Assembly: GCA_027622005.1 (NCBI GenBank)
Contig: JAQBZH010000024.1
Location: 1-34,824, forward strand
Direction: 5' to 3'
Length of the DNA stretch: 34,824 nucleotides
Source: Bacteroidota bacterium
Lineage (GTDB): Bacteria; Bacteroidota; Rhodothermia; Rhodothermales; UBA10348
Position 1 is the stretch's first letter, and each line of letters begins with the position of its first letter. This document shows positions 8,460-18,811 of the stretch, piece after piece. Below the pieces are notes generated by a model. The model was not told the origin of the DNA. It made no database searches and saw only the letters and a program-made list of their open reading frames with translations. The translations under genes and the position numbers were made by a program.

Positions 8460-9167
8460 ATGACTCCTTTTATAGCTGAAATTATCGGTACGGCCATACT
8501 TGTTTTGTTGGGTGATGGCGTCGTTGCTAACGTGGTTTTAAATAAGACCAAGGGTAACAACAGCGGATGGATTGTCATTACCGTAGGATGGGGGTTAGCT
8601 GTTTTCGCGGCCGTTTTCATAGTAGGACCGATTAGCGGCGCACATCTCAATCCAGCGGTTACGCTTGGGCTAGCGTACGCGGGGAATTTTTCGTGGGATC
8701 TGGTCCCCGGCTACATCGCTGCGCAGATGATTGGCGCCTTTATTGGCGCCGTTTTGGTTTGGCTTCATTACCATCCTCATTTCGCGGCGACCGCGGATAA
8801 AGGGAGTAAATTGGCCGTTTTTTGCACCGCACCAGCCATTCGGACATCCAAATGGAACCTGGTTTCAGAGTTTTTGGGCACGTTCGTGTTAGTTTATGGA
8901 GTGTTACACATTTCTTCTCCAGAAGTAGGCCTGGGGGCGCTCGACGCGCTTCCCGTTGGTCTTTTGGTATTGGTGATTGGTATCGGATTGGGCGGATCGA
9001 CGGGGTATGGCATTAATCCGGCCAGAGATTTGGGACCGCGTATTGCTCACTATTTGCTTCCTATAGCCGGTAAGGGCGATAGCGACTGGTCTTATGCCTG
9101 GGTACCAGTTGTGGGACCGATTCTGGGCGGCTTGGCAGCCGCCGCTTTATACGGAGTTTGGGTCTAA
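8460..9167 (+). CDS. glpF: Glycerol uptake facilitator (MIP/aquaporin family)
   Basis: This 235-residue integral membrane channel allows diffusion of glycerol across the inner membrane. The two half-helix signatures are NPA at 64-66 (SGAHLNPAVTLG) and NPARD at 186-190 (GINPARDLGPR). The aspartate after the second NPAR motif is characteristic of glycerol-conducting rather than water-only channels. Six hydrophobic segments fit the fold. The gene follows the phosphodiesterase by 12 bases and completes a GlpF-GlpK-GlpD route in one neighbourhood. No regulator of the GlpR type is in the window. Confident for the family; glycerol specificity is supported by motif and context. Confidence 0.95.
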   Translation: MTPFIAEIIGTAILVLLGDGVVANVVLNKTKGNNSGWIVITVGWGLAVFAAVFIVGPISGAHLNPAVTLGLAYAGNFSWDLVPGYIAAQMIGAFIGAVLVWLHYHPHFAATADKGSKLAVFCTAPAIRTSKWNLVSEFLGTFVLVYGVLHISSPEVGLGALDALPVGLLVLVIGIGLGGSTGYGINPARDLGPRIAHYLLPIAGKGDSDWSYAWVPVVGPILGGLAAAALYGVWV

Positions 9168-9279
9168 CCGCTTCCGTTCTTGGTTCCACTTTCTTTTTAG
9201 CTCGATTCCGGCGATGGATCGGACGGGCTTCGAGTGCGTGTAAGCGAACACTTTATAGCCGCCAATCCCATTTTAGCCG

Positions 9280-11175
9280 ATGAGCTCCCCACCTCCTTCT
9301 GATCAAGCCCAATCAACGGCTCTTGAAGACACGACAACGCCTGCCGTAGTCCAACCTTCAACAGATCCGAAGCCGGTCAAAAAGGCCAAAAATATGTCGG
9401 CCACGTGGAAGGAAGCACGTTTGCTGATGTGGACTCATCGTCGAAAGTTGGCCATAGGATTCGTGTTGATGGTCATCAATCGGGTGAGCGGATTTGTTCT
9501 ACCGGGTGGTTCAAAATATTTGATCGACAACGTGCTCGGCGAAGGAAAAATGGAGATGTTGGTTCCTCTGGCGCTGGCCGTCGGCGGAGCGACAATAGTT
9601 GGGGCAATCACCAACTTTTCTCTTTCCCAAATTGTGAGTGTTACAGCGCAGGGCGCCATTATGGAAATGCGGCGCAGGGTCCAAGCCCACGTAACCCGCC
9701 TCCCCATCAGCTTTTTTGATAGCACGAAAACGGGTGTATTGATTTCCCGCATCATGACGGATGCAGAAGGAATTCGGAATCTGGTCGGAACGGGCATTGT
9801 ACAGTTAGTCGGTGGCGTTTTTACGGCGGTCATCGCGCTTGTCGCACTTTTTTATATCAATTGGCAACTTACTTCCGTAACTCTGGCCCTCTTGATCCTT
9901 TTTGGTATCGGGATGGGCATGGCCTTCAAACGACTACGGCCCTTGTTTCGAGAACGGGGTGAAATCAATTCACAGGTGACAGGTCGACTCAATGAAACGC
10001 TTAGTGGCATTCGAATCGTCAAGGCGTATGGCGTAGAATCTCGCGAACAAGGGATCTTTGCCAAAGGTGTTGATGACTTGTTTCAGAACGTGAAGCAGTC
10101 GATTACGGGCGTGGCAGCCATTTCGACGTTTGCCGGGTTGATTATCGGTTGCGTCGGGATTCTGATGATAATCATTGGTGGACGCGCCATCGCCGGGGGT
10201 ACAATGACCCTTGGGGATTTCGTCTTGTACATCTTTTTGATCGGTCTGTTGGCCGCTCCCATCGTGCAAATGGCTTCTATTGGAACCCAAATATCTGAAG
10301 CATTTGCGGGACTAGACCGCATTCGTGACCTCATGTCGCTATCGACCGAAGATGATGAGGACGAAGAAAAAGCACCATTAGGGGTGATTGAAGGCAAAAT
10401 TGAGCTCGAAAATGTTCATTTTTCGTACGAAGAAGACGTTCCCGTGCTCAAAGGGGTCTCTTTACTGGCGGAAGCGGGTACTACCACAGCGCTGGTAGGG
10501 TCGAGTGGTTCGGGGAAAAGTACACTCGTAAGCTTGATTATGGCCTTTAATCGTCCTGAATCTGGGCGTCTTTTGGTGGATGGTCAAGACCTAGACCGCG
10601 TGAAATTAGCTGATTTCAGAGCCAATTTGGGCGTTGTATTGCAAGAAAACTTCCTGTTCGACGGCACGGTTGCGGACAATATTCGCTTTGCGAGACCCGA
10701 CGCTGACGCCGCGGAAGTACAACGAGTAGCTAAGCTGGCCCATTGTCATGACTTCATTTCAGAATTTCCACAAGGGTATGAAACGATTGTTGGAGAGCGT
10801 GGAGTCAAATTATCAGGGGGACAACGTCAACGCGTCGCCATCGCAAGAGCCATCCTAGCCAACCCGCGTATTCTCATTCTGGACGAAGCCACTTCCAGTT
10901 TGGATAGTGAAAGTGAATCGCTCATTCAGGCCGGTTTCGCCAGCCTTCGCCACGGCCGAACAACTTTCGTGATTGCACACCGGCTTTCGACTATTCGAAG
11001 CGCGGACCAAATTGTGGTCCTTGAAGGCGGCCAGATCGTGGAAATTGGTAAACACAACGAATTGATGGCCAAAGGCGGTCGCTACAAAGACCTACACGAC
11101 CAACAGTATGCCTGGGAAGAAAACCTGTTTGTCAATCCTGGCGAAGATTACCTCCCACCATCAGCAGATCTGTAG
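9280..11175 (+). CDS. ABC exporter, fused permease and ATPase (MsbA-like)
   Basis: This 631-residue half-transporter has a Pro/Lys-rich cytoplasmic N-terminus (about 1-55), a six-helix type I exporter membrane domain (about 60-350) and a C-terminal ATPase domain. The ATPase has Walker A GSSGSGKST at 407-415, signature LSGGQ at 511-515, Walker B ILILDE with D535 and E536, and switch H567 in IAHRLST. An acidic linker (EDDEDEEK, near 365) joins the domains. The architecture matches homodimeric MsbA/lipid or multidrug exporters. Substrate cannot be told from sequence, and neighbours give no clear clue. It may form its own transcription unit, since 112 bases separate it from glpF. Confidence 0.94.
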   Translation: MSSPPPSDQAQSTALEDTTTPAVVQPSTDPKPVKKAKNMSATWKEARLLMWTHRRKLAIGFVLMVINRVSGFVLPGGSKYLIDNVLGEGKMEMLVPLALAVGGATIVGAITNFSLSQIVSVTAQGAIMEMRRRVQAHVTRLPISFFDSTKTGVLISRIMTDAEGIRNLVGTGIVQLVGGVFTAVIALVALFYINWQLTSVTLALLILFGIGMGMAFKRLRPLFRERGEINSQVTGRLNETLSGIRIVKAYGVESREQGIFAKGVDDLFQNVKQSITGVAAISTFAGLIIGCVGILMIIIGGRAIAGGTMTLGDFVLYIFLIGLLAAPIVQMASIGTQISEAFAGLDRIRDLMSLSTEDDEDEEKAPLGVIEGKIELENVHFSYEEDVPVLKGVSLLAEAGTTTALVGSSGSGKSTLVSLIMAFNRPESGRLLVDGQDLDRVKLADFRANLGVVLQENFLFDGTVADNIRFARPDADAAEVQRVAKLAHCHDFISEFPQGYETIVGERGVKLSGGQRQRVAIARAILANPRILILDEATSSLDSESESLIQAGFASLRHGRTTFVIAHRLSTIRSADQIVVLEGGQIVEIGKHNELMAKGGRYKDLHDQQYAWEENLFVNPGEDYLPPSADL

Positions 11176-11234
11176 GATTCAGAGAGTGTAAGCATTGGTT
11201 AAAGAAGCGCTCGAAGTGACTGTGATAACCTACA

Positions 11235-12818
11235 ATGAGTAAAACCTTCGCTTTTTACAATCGATTCGTGCGGTCTCTTCCCGGCGATCCGCTGAAGACC
11301 AACGTACGTCGACAGGTGGAACGAGCCAGTTACTCCAAAGTGATGCCCACGCCAGTAGCCACTCCGAAACTGGTGGCGTATGCGCAAGAAGTCGCAGAAT
11401 TACTCGGCATGACCCCTGAATTTGTCTCGTCTCAGGAATTTGCTTCCGTATTCGGGGGCAATCAGGTGATGAAGGGGATGGATCCCTACGCCATGAACTA
11501 CGCCGGACATCAGTTTGGTCAATGGGCGGGGCAACTCGGAGACGGTAGGGCCATCAATTTGGGCGAGATGGTGGGAACGGACGGCCAAAACTGGACGCTG
11601 CAACTCAAAGGAGCTGGGCCGACTCCCTATTCGCGAACGGCGGATGGCCGGGCCGTCCTTCGATCTTCGATCCGGGAGTTCTTGTGCAGCGAGGCCATGG
11701 TTCACTTGGGCGTTCCCACGACTCGGGCCCTCAGTTTGGTCGTGACCGGGGAGTCTGTCGTTCGGGATATGTTTTACGATGGCCGGGCTAAAGAAGAACC
11801 GGGCGCTATCGTCTGCCGAGTGGCGCCTTCGTTTCTCCGATTTGGGAATTTTCAGATTCATGCAGCCCGGGAAGAACACGATATTCTGAAGCGTTTAATG
11901 GACTTTTCCATTACAAACGACTTTCCCGGTCTGGTTTCGGCAGAGGAAGCGCTCTCGAGATCCCACTACTTGACATGGTTTCAGGAAATCTGTGACCGCA
12001 CCTCAGATTTAATGGTGCATTGGATGCGGGTTGGGTTTGTGCACGGGGTCATGAATACGGACAACATGTCCATTTTAGGCCTCACCATCGATTATGGCCC
12101 TTACGGCTGGATCGATCACTACGATCACGACTGGACCCCCAATACCACGGATGCGCAGAGTCGCCGCTATATTTTCGGAAATCAAGGGGCCATAGCCCAC
12201 TGGAACCTAGCGCAGCTCGCACGGGCCATACTTCCCGTTGTTGAGGATGCCGAATCGCTCCAATCAATTCTGAACGGCTTCCCCAAACGGTACCAAACGT
12301 CCTACAACGCGATGATGGCGGCCAAGCTAGGCCTAACCGGCGCCGATTCAGTGGAAGTCGTAAAGGTGACCACGGGCGTTGAGGCCCTGTTACTTAGCGC
12401 CGAAACGGATATGACGATGTTTTTCCGGCTTTTGGCGGATTTGGACCCCTCGTCAACGATAGATGTCTGGCTGCGGACGCTCGAACCGGCTTATTACGGG
12501 CCCGAAACGCCAGATCGAGCAAAAAACCTAACCGAATGGCTGCTTGGCTGGCAAGCGGTAGTTACCCGGAGCGGAGTTAGTTGGTCCGAGCGCCGCGCAG
12601 GAATGAACGCCGTTAACCCCAAGTATGTGCTGCGCAACTACTTAGCGCAGGAAGCGATCGACCGGGCCCATTCTGGAGATTACTCCGGGATATCGGAGCT
12701 GCTCGAAGTTATGCGCCGCCCCTATGACGAGCAACCATCCTTCGAACGCTATTTCGCCAAGCGCCCGGACTGGGCCCGGCAGAAAGCGGGATGCTCTATG
12801 CTTTCCTGTAGTTCTTAA
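11235..12818 (+). CDS. selO: Protein adenylyltransferase SelO (YdiU family)
   Basis: This 527-residue pseudokinase-fold enzyme transfers AMP from ATP to Ser, Thr or Tyr of proteins, a role tied to redox stress in characterised members. Family blocks are complete: YAGHQFGQWAGQLGDGRA, LKGAGPTPYSRTADGRAVLR, and catalytic GVMNTDNMSILGLTIDYGP with D276 and D286, spaced ten residues apart as expected. The C-terminus ends GCSMLSCSS, the position that carries selenocysteine in eukaryotic SelO and cysteine in most bacteria, so the redox-active tail is retained. Length is slightly above E. coli YdiU (478) but within the family. No selenocysteine codon is needed. Confident. Confidence 0.95.
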   Translation: MSKTFAFYNRFVRSLPGDPLKTNVRRQVERASYSKVMPTPVATPKLVAYAQEVAELLGMTPEFVSSQEFASVFGGNQVMKGMDPYAMNYAGHQFGQWAGQLGDGRAINLGEMVGTDGQNWTLQLKGAGPTPYSRTADGRAVLRSSIREFLCSEAMVHLGVPTTRALSLVVTGESVVRDMFYDGRAKEEPGAIVCRVAPSFLRFGNFQIHAAREEHDILKRLMDFSITNDFPGLVSAEEALSRSHYLTWFQEICDRTSDLMVHWMRVGFVHGVMNTDNMSILGLTIDYGPYGWIDHYDHDWTPNTTDAQSRRYIFGNQGAIAHWNLAQLARAILPVVEDAESLQSILNGFPKRYQTSYNAMMAAKLGLTGADSVEVVKVTTGVEALLLSAETDMTMFFRLLADLDPSSTIDVWLRTLEPAYYGPETPDRAKNLTEWLLGWQAVVTRSGVSWSERRAGMNAVNPKYVLRNYLAQEAIDRAHSGDYSGISELLEVMRRPYDEQPSFERYFAKRPDWARQKAGCSMLSCSS

Positions 12819-12979
12819 CTCAGGGTCTGGGGGCTGACTCTAGAACACAAAAGCCGACAATGAGTAGTGAAAACAGGCTCGTCCTGCACGTTAGAATTGA
12901 AAAATAACTAAATCCTGAATCGTAGTCGGTTATGGAATCCCTTTCCATCTAAGATTTTTAACTTTACACTCGCTCCGTT

Positions 12980-15817
12980 ATGCGCTCCTCTATTCGAATT
13001 TTGGCTGGTCTTTTGTTGCTGGTCTTGATCGCACCGCTTTCCGCCCATGCTTTTCAAACGGGTGCCAGGGTTATTCCCACGGATAAAATTCCGCTCGACG
13101 AGAAAATTGTGGAAGGAGCGCTTCCCAATGGATTAAAATATCTAATTCGGAAAAATGCTAGACCGGAAAACCGCGTAGAACTGCGTTTGGTGCTCAATGC
13201 GGGTTCCATTTTGGAGCGTGAAGACCAGTTGGGCTTGGCCCATTTCGTGGAGCACATGGCCTTTAACGGCACCACCAACTTCGAAAAGCAGGACCTCGTA
13301 AAGTATCTCGAATCGGTGGGCATGCGCTTTGGTCCGGATGTCAACGCGTATACTAGCTTCGACGAAACCGTTTATATGCTACAATTGCCGACTGATTCGG
13401 TCAGAATTTTGAAAACGGGGCTCCAAATTCTTCGAGAATGGGCTGGGAATGTGTCTTTTGACTCCCTGGAAGTGGAAAAAGAACGAGGTGTAGTCGTAGA
13501 GGAATGGAGGCTTCGCCGGGGCGGAGATTCTCGCATTCAAGACCGACAATTTCCCGTCCTGTTGCACGATTCCCAATATGCCGAGCGACTTCCCATCGGT
13601 ACTCAGGAAAGTTTGTTGGGGTTTGATCAGGAGCGTCTCAAAGCTTTTTATGCCGAATGGTACCGACCTGATCTCATGACCATAGTAGCAGTTGGAGATG
13701 TCGATCCTGCTGACATTAAGGCCCAAATCACAGCTTTATTCAGCGACTTGTCCAGACAAAGGGGCTCGTTGGACCGTCCTTATTTCGATGTTCCGGACCA
13801 TGAAGAAACGCTTTTTTCAATCGAATCCGATCCCGAAGCCAGTTCGGCTTTTATTGGATTGACCTTCAAACACGACATCGAAGAGCCCGGGACCTTCGGC
13901 GAATATGACAATTCACTCCGGAGCTCGCTGTTTTCTTCCATGATCAATCAGCGATTGGGAGAATTGGCGCAAAAGGCTGACCCGCCTTTTATTGGTGCCG
14001 GCGTTGGCGATGGTCTTCTCGTTCGGACAAAAGCCGCATTTTCGATGAACGCGAGTGTAAAAGATGGAGACTATTTAGGAGCATTGGAAGCCACACTGAG
14101 CGAAATTGAACGGATTCGTCAGTTTGGTTTTACTCAATCGGAGTTTGACCGCGTTCGATTGGCCCGACTTCGACGGATGGAGGTTTCGTACAATGAAAGG
14201 GAAAACGAACATTCAGGGCAATTAGCGTCAGAATTCGTGCGGCACGCTCTCTACGGCGAATCGATTCCCGGAATCGGGGCGGAATTCAACATGCTGCAGC
14301 AAATCATCCCCCAGATTAAGCTGGAAGAAATCAACGCTTTAGTTCCAATTCTGATAAACAATGTCAACTTGGTTGTATCCGTTTCTGGACCGGGAGGAGA
14401 AGATCAACCTCTTCCTTTCAGAACAGATATCGAAAAAGTCTTTGCATCCGTTTCGAAGGTGGAGTTGACGGCATATGAGGACGCGATGACGGACGCCCCT
14501 CTTCTACCGAACACGCCCGTCTCAGGACGTATTGTCGAAGAAAAGTTTACCGAATCGCTTAACCTGACGGAATGGACGCTGTCCAACGGCATAAAAGTGG
14601 TTTTAAAACCTACAGATTTTAAAGCTGATGAGGTTTTGTTGAGCGCAACGAGTCCTGGAGGCCTTTCCCTAGTTTCTGACGAGGACTACATGTCCGCCTC
14701 GTTTTCGACTAATATTATTGGTGCGAGCGGAGTCGGTGCTTTTGGTGCGGTCGATCTAAGCAAAAAACTAACCGGAAAAATCGCACGGATTCGACCTTTC
14801 GTTTCGAACCTAGAAGAAGGTTTTTCAGGATCCGCATCGCCGAAGGATTTAGAAACGTTTTTTCAACTTTCCCATCTCTACGCGACCGCCCCGCGCGCAG
14901 ATAGCGCAATATTTTCTTCCTTTATGGGTCGAATCAACAGCATGCTTTCAACGCTGTCCGCCAACCCTCAATCGGCTTTTGGCGACACCCTCAATGTCAC
15001 ACTCAGCCAGCACCATTATCGCTCTAGACCCTTTTCGACCGATCTGTTGAGCGAAGTCGAACTTGAGGCTGGATTCGACTTTTTTAAAGATCGTTTTGCG
15101 GATTTTAGCGATTTCACATTCTATCTGGTCGGTTCGTTTGATCCGGCTGTCATCCGTCCATTAGTGGAGACCTATTGGGCCTCTTTGCCATCGACGGGAA
15201 GAGTGGAAGTTGCCGTAGACGACGGCAAGCGTACCCCACCTGGTGTTGTTAAAAAGACGGTTTACAAGGGAATCGAGGAGCAAAGTCAGGTAGCCTTAAT
15301 TTTTAGTGGCGAGTCTGACTGGTCCATGGAAGAACGCAGGCGCTTATCCCTTTTAAAGGATGTAGTCGATAAGCGACTTCGCGAAGTGTTGAGGGAAGAT
15401 TTGGGAGGGACGTATGGGGTTTCTGTTTTGGGTAATTTCCAGGATGAACCGTATCAGGGCTTCCAGTTTTCTATTTCTTTTGGGTGTGCACCAGATCGAG
15501 TTGACGAACTCGTTTCCAACGTGTGGGCCAGTATTATTGATTTGCAGTCCAATCCGCCATCTGAGACCCATTTACACGACGCTAAGGAATCGATTTCCAG
15601 GTCATGGGAGACCGGATTGAAAGAAAACGGGTATTGGTTGACCGCCCTTCAATTCTATATGAAACGGGATATGGATCCAGAACGAATCCTAACCAATCCA
15701 TCTGTTCAAGTTGGTGAGGAGATAACCGGCGCAGACATCGTCGCGGCGGCCAATAAATTCCTCAATGCTAATCGGTACGTTCAGGTGGTGTTGTTACCTG
15801 AATCCAAAAAACAATAA
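12980..15817 (+). CDS. Secreted M16 (pitrilysin-type) zinc protease
   Basis: This 945-residue exported protease carries a clear signal peptide (ILAGLLLLVLIAPLSAHA, then FQTG). The inverted zinc motif HFVEH lies at residues 88-92, and the distal glutamate ligand is within EVEKERGVVVEEW (about 164-176). Four M16 repeats follow the usual clamshell layout: two in the N-terminal half and two in the C-terminal half from about residue 530, which lacks HxxEH and is structural. EDLGGTYGVSV near 810 is the substrate-binding arginine/tyrosine region in relatives. Length fits single-chain periplasmic M16 proteases such as PqqL relatives. Substrates are unknown, presumably peptides in the periplasm. Confidence 0.94.
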   Translation: MRSSIRILAGLLLLVLIAPLSAHAFQTGARVIPTDKIPLDEKIVEGALPNGLKYLIRKNARPENRVELRLVLNAGSILEREDQLGLAHFVEHMAFNGTTNFEKQDLVKYLESVGMRFGPDVNAYTSFDETVYMLQLPTDSVRILKTGLQILREWAGNVSFDSLEVEKERGVVVEEWRLRRGGDSRIQDRQFPVLLHDSQYAERLPIGTQESLLGFDQERLKAFYAEWYRPDLMTIVAVGDVDPADIKAQITALFSDLSRQRGSLDRPYFDVPDHEETLFSIESDPEASSAFIGLTFKHDIEEPGTFGEYDNSLRSSLFSSMINQRLGELAQKADPPFIGAGVGDGLLVRTKAAFSMNASVKDGDYLGALEATLSEIERIRQFGFTQSEFDRVRLARLRRMEVSYNERENEHSGQLASEFVRHALYGESIPGIGAEFNMLQQIIPQIKLEEINALVPILINNVNLVVSVSGPGGEDQPLPFRTDIEKVFASVSKVELTAYEDAMTDAPLLPNTPVSGRIVEEKFTESLNLTEWTLSNGIKVVLKPTDFKADEVLLSATSPGGLSLVSDEDYMSASFSTNIIGASGVGAFGAVDLSKKLTGKIARIRPFVSNLEEGFSGSASPKDLETFFQLSHLYATAPRADSAIFSSFMGRINSMLSTLSANPQSAFGDTLNVTLSQHHYRSRPFSTDLLSEVELEAGFDFFKDRFADFSDFTFYLVGSFDPAVIRPLVETYWASLPSTGRVEVAVDDGKRTPPGVVKKTVYKGIEEQSQVALIFSGESDWSMEERRRLSLLKDVVDKRLREVLREDLGGTYGVSVLGNFQDEPYQGFQFSISFGCAPDRVDELVSNVWASIIDLQSNPPSETHLHDAKESISRSWETGLKENGYWLTALQFYMKRDMDPERILTNPSVQVGEEITGADIVAAANKFLNANRYVQVVLLPESKKQ

Positions 15818-15857
15818 CCTTAAAAAACATTAAGGATTTCGCGTCCTCAATTGGATT

Positions 15858-16142
15858 ATGGAGATATTTAATGGACGTATAGTTCGATTGCTCCATGACG
15901 ATGTTGTTGGCGATCGGCATCAGCGCTTTATTCTCGAACTATCGGAAGGGAGAACGATCTTGGTTGTACACAATATCGACGTCGCCCCGCGGATCGAAGA
16001 TTTGTATGAAAGCGCTCCTGTAACAGTTTTTGGAGAGTATGAATGGAATGAGCTTGGTGGATTGGTTCATTGGACGCACTTTGATCCCAAACTTGAGCAC
16101 GAAGGCGGTTGGATTGAGTTTAAAGGGAAGCGATACCAATAA
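15858..16142 (+). CDS. DUF3465 family protein
   Basis: This 94-residue protein matches the DUF3465 pattern: GDRHQRFILELSEGRTILVV, then HNIDVAPRI, GEYEWNELGGLVHWTH and a final GGWIEFKGKRYQ. The family is mostly short, beta-rich proteins of unknown function, and some relatives carry signal peptides; this one has none, so it is probably cytoplasmic. It lies 40 bases after the M16 protease gene and just ahead of a strong terminator, so it is likely the last gene of that transcript. The conserved HNID and HWTH histidines suggest a ligand or metal site, which is inference. Function unknown. Confidence 0.82.
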   Translation: MEIFNGRIVRLLHDDVVGDRHQRFILELSEGRTILVVHNIDVAPRIEDLYESAPVTVFGEYEWNELGGLVHWTHFDPKLEHEGGWIEFKGKRYQ

Positions 16143-16153
16143 AGTCCAAATGA

Positions 16154-16188
16154 AAAGAGGCGGGGCGCTTTTAGCGCCCCGCCTCTTT
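16154..16188. terminator. Bidirectional intrinsic terminator
   Basis: A perfect 16-bp stem (16154-16169 pairing with 16173-16188, core GAGGCGGGGCGC) encloses a TTT loop. Its ends are A- and T-rich, so each strand shows T residues after the stem. It lies between the convergent DUF3465 gene (plus) and the choice-of-anchor-B gene (minus) and should stop transcription from both sides. Confidence 0.9.
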
Positions 16189-16256
16189 AATTTCCTATCC
16201 TCGCTATGCAGGCCCTTTTTGGCCTTGCTTCGATAAACAAGAAGCTTCGAAAACTC

Positions 16257-18635
16257 TTACAGACCTTGATCCTGCTTACGGATCATAAAGAGTCCTTCAC
16301 CGCCGGAGGTAACCCCAATCGCACCCGATTTGAAGTAGGGGTAATTGCTCCAAGATCCCATACCACCGTTCGGTGTAGTATCCAAAAATCCCACTTCAAC
16401 CGGATTCGCACGGTCCGAAATATCGATAATACGAAGCCCGGCGTCGTAGTTGGACTGATACATCAAATTGTCCTTGATGTACAAGTTGTGGTCTGTTGCT
16501 TTGGTCGTTGCAATGTACTCCTTTGCCAAAATGGGCTCGTCGAGGTCACTTAGGTCCCAAACCAACGTCCGCGTTCCGGCTACTAAACCTGATCCCTCAT
16601 CGCCCTCGTCATTCATGTAGAAGTATTCCTGATCCTCAGAAAGCCATCCTTGGTGGGCATAGGCTACGTTAGGATAGACCACCATTGAAATGGCTTTAGG
16701 ATTTTTCTTGTCGGTCACGTCTGAAATGGAAAGAGCTGTTTCGTTTGAACCTAGGCAAATCTCTTTTCCAACGTGTTCGGAATCTGGACCGGAATAGATA
16801 ACGCACTGTGCGTCGTGAGAGTAACCCGTTCCTGTACGACCGGTACCTTCATGACCAAAGCAACCTGCAAAAGTTGGGTTTTTAGGCTGACGGATATCAA
16901 TCATGTGCAATCCGCCGCCACAAGTTTCACCGCCCGAGCTCGATCCGACCGAATAAGCAAATCCGGTATCTTCATTGATCACAATATTGTGGGCGCTGGC
17001 AATTTTATCGTACGTCACATCTGCCTTTACCGTTGGTGGATTAGAGCCGTCCAAAACGCGTAAACGTGCTAGATCAAAAACCTGCATTCCATGCTGTCCT
17101 GAAGCATCAGCTACGATGTAGGCGTGATCCTTATAGACCTTCATGTCTCTCCAAATGGCTGGGTTTGCCCCTGGGGTCATGGGCAAATTGGCCAGATAAA
17201 TGGGAGCGGCTGGATTCGTAACGTCTACAAATGACGTCCCATCCGTTCGTCCGACAATCGCGTATTCCTTTCCTGTCTGTGAATCGCTCCAGCCCCACAT
17301 ATCGTTGACTGCAGAACCGCGTGACGCGCCTATAGCACTTAGTGGTAAGAAGGACACGATGTCTACATTGCTGCACTCGAAGTCAGCCACTTTTGAATTT
17401 TCACAGCGAGCTTCTCCTTCGGTGATAGCCTCAAATCCTTTAGCTTGATTGATGACAACGCCAGCATCAACCCAACTGCCATCGGATCCAGCTTCCCAGA
17501 CGACCGCTCCACCAGAGCGTGAGTCCATGCCCGTTGCGCCTATCACGGCAATATTAGCAGTTCCTGCCATAGCTGAACCATAAGCTGCGCGGCCGGAAAC
17601 CGAGGTGCTATTGGACTTCGTAACATTTGCAAAACTACCATGTCCGTCCGATTCAAACGTATATAACGTTCCAGCACCGCGATTATCGCCAGGAGCTCCT
17701 ACAATTACCATATCTCCCACAAGAGCGACAGATTGTCCAAAGCTGGCTCCTCTAGCCGACACAAACGGCGAAAGTTTGGTCACACTATTGTACGCTTTGG
17801 ACGATTCATCCCATGCGAAAAGAGAGACAGAACCTGCCATCTGAGCGTCAAAAGGCGCTCCTACTGCTACTGAACTGCCATCTAAAGAAAGAGAGCTTCC
17901 AAATCCGGCACCCTCAAATACGCCTTGGGGGCCCAGCTGTCCAGCTCTTGCCCAGGTGCCATTTTCAAAACGAAATGCGTACGCCGAACCGACTTCCGTA
18001 AAGGTTGGCTGTTGCGGACCGCGGCCACCTCCACCTCCAGCTCTAGCTGGGGCGCCGATAATAATTACGTTTCCATCGGTCACAATAGCGGAACCAAATA
18101 AAGCGCCGGCCTTCAGTTCTTCTGGTGATAATTTGGCTTCCTGCTTCCACGAGCCATTGGTCAAACGAAAAACATACGCAGCGCCCGCTTTCTCACTTTT
18201 GTCCGTGGCTCCGACCACGGCGATCCCGCCTTCAATTGAAACCGTGCTGCCAAATAAATCTCCTTCCGCAGCATCATCCGGTGCTAAAGGCACACCACTT
18301 CCCCACTGGCCTGTACTGTTACGCGCAAAAACGTAAGCTTTGTTTTGGCCGGGGGCTCCGATAATCAAGTGGTCACCGTTGGAAGCTAGCGCTCTCCCAA
18401 AGGTATCGCCTCTTTCAGAGCCACCTGGGGCAACGATTTGATACGCTTCGCTCCATTTGCCGGACAATTTATTAAAGACATAAACGCTTCCTGGAAAAGC
18501 GGAATTTCCAGTTTCGCCTACAATTACGTCGTTTCCGGCAACCGCCAAGGTGCCTCCAAAACTCTGGGCGAATGACGGCGTGGCAATTACGCTAAATAGC
18601 GTAGCAACTACCATCCATTGAATTGTTTTTTTCAT
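16257..18635 (-). CDS. Choice-of-anchor B secreted beta-propeller protein
   Basis: This 792-residue secreted protein starts with a signal peptide (residues 1-24, ending PSFAQ). The N-terminal half (about 25-400) consists of seven or so FG-GAP-like propeller blades, each with a phrase such as GDTFGRALASNGDHLIIGAP. The C-terminal half (about 410-792) is the choice-of-anchor-B/LVIVD-type propeller with WGWSDSQTGKEYAIVGRTDG, SFVDVTNP, HNIVINEDTGFAYSVG and YSHDAQCV, and conserved cysteine pairs. No C-terminal sorting domain is apparent, so anchoring is unclear. Proteins of this family are surface or periplasmic with unknown roles. It is the last gene before the bidirectional terminator; a 176-base gap separates it from tonB upstream. 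Family confident, function not. Confidence 0.88.
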   Translation of the reverse strand: MKKTIQWMVVATLFSVIATPSFAQSFGGTLAVAGNDVIVGETGNSAFPGSVYVFNKLSGKWSEAYQIVAPGGSERGDTFGRALASNGDHLIIGAPGQNKAYVFARNSTGQWGSGVPLAPDDAAEGDLFGSTVSIEGGIAVVGATDKSEKAGAAYVFRLTNGSWKQEAKLSPEELKAGALFGSAIVTDGNVIIIGAPARAGGGGGRGPQQPTFTEVGSAYAFRFENGTWARAGQLGPQGVFEGAGFGSSLSLDGSSVAVGAPFDAQMAGSVSLFAWDESSKAYNSVTKLSPFVSARGASFGQSVALVGDMVIVGAPGDNRGAGTLYTFESDGHGSFANVTKSNSTSVSGRAAYGSAMAGTANIAVIGATGMDSRSGGAVVWEAGSDGSWVDAGVVINQAKGFEAITEGEARCENSKVADFECSNVDIVSFLPLSAIGASRGSAVNDMWGWSDSQTGKEYAIVGRTDGTSFVDVTNPAAPIYLANLPMTPGANPAIWRDMKVYKDHAYIVADASGQHGMQVFDLARLRVLDGSNPPTVKADVTYDKIASAHNIVINEDTGFAYSVGSSSGGETCGGGLHMIDIRQPKNPTFAGCFGHEGTGRTGTGYSHDAQCVIYSGPDSEHVGKEICLGSNETALSISDVTDKKNPKAISMVVYPNVAYAHQGWLSEDQEYFYMNDEGDEGSGLVAGTRTLVWDLSDLDEPILAKEYIATTKATDHNLYIKDNLMYQSNYDAGLRIIDISDRANPVEVGFLDTTPNGGMGSWSNYPYFKSGAIGVTSGGEGLFMIRKQDQGL

Positions 18636-18811
18636 TGCGTAGTGGGGTTGAAAATTGGGAAGTGGGATTGAAATAAAAGTTCAGACATTCTCGCGAATGT
18701 ACTTGAAATATGCGACGGAAGCGAGTCAATTCGCCAAACCCCCTTAAATTACCCGTTTTGCAGGCAATCTCGATCCAAACCCACAATTACTTTCGAGCCC
18801 TTCTACAAAAT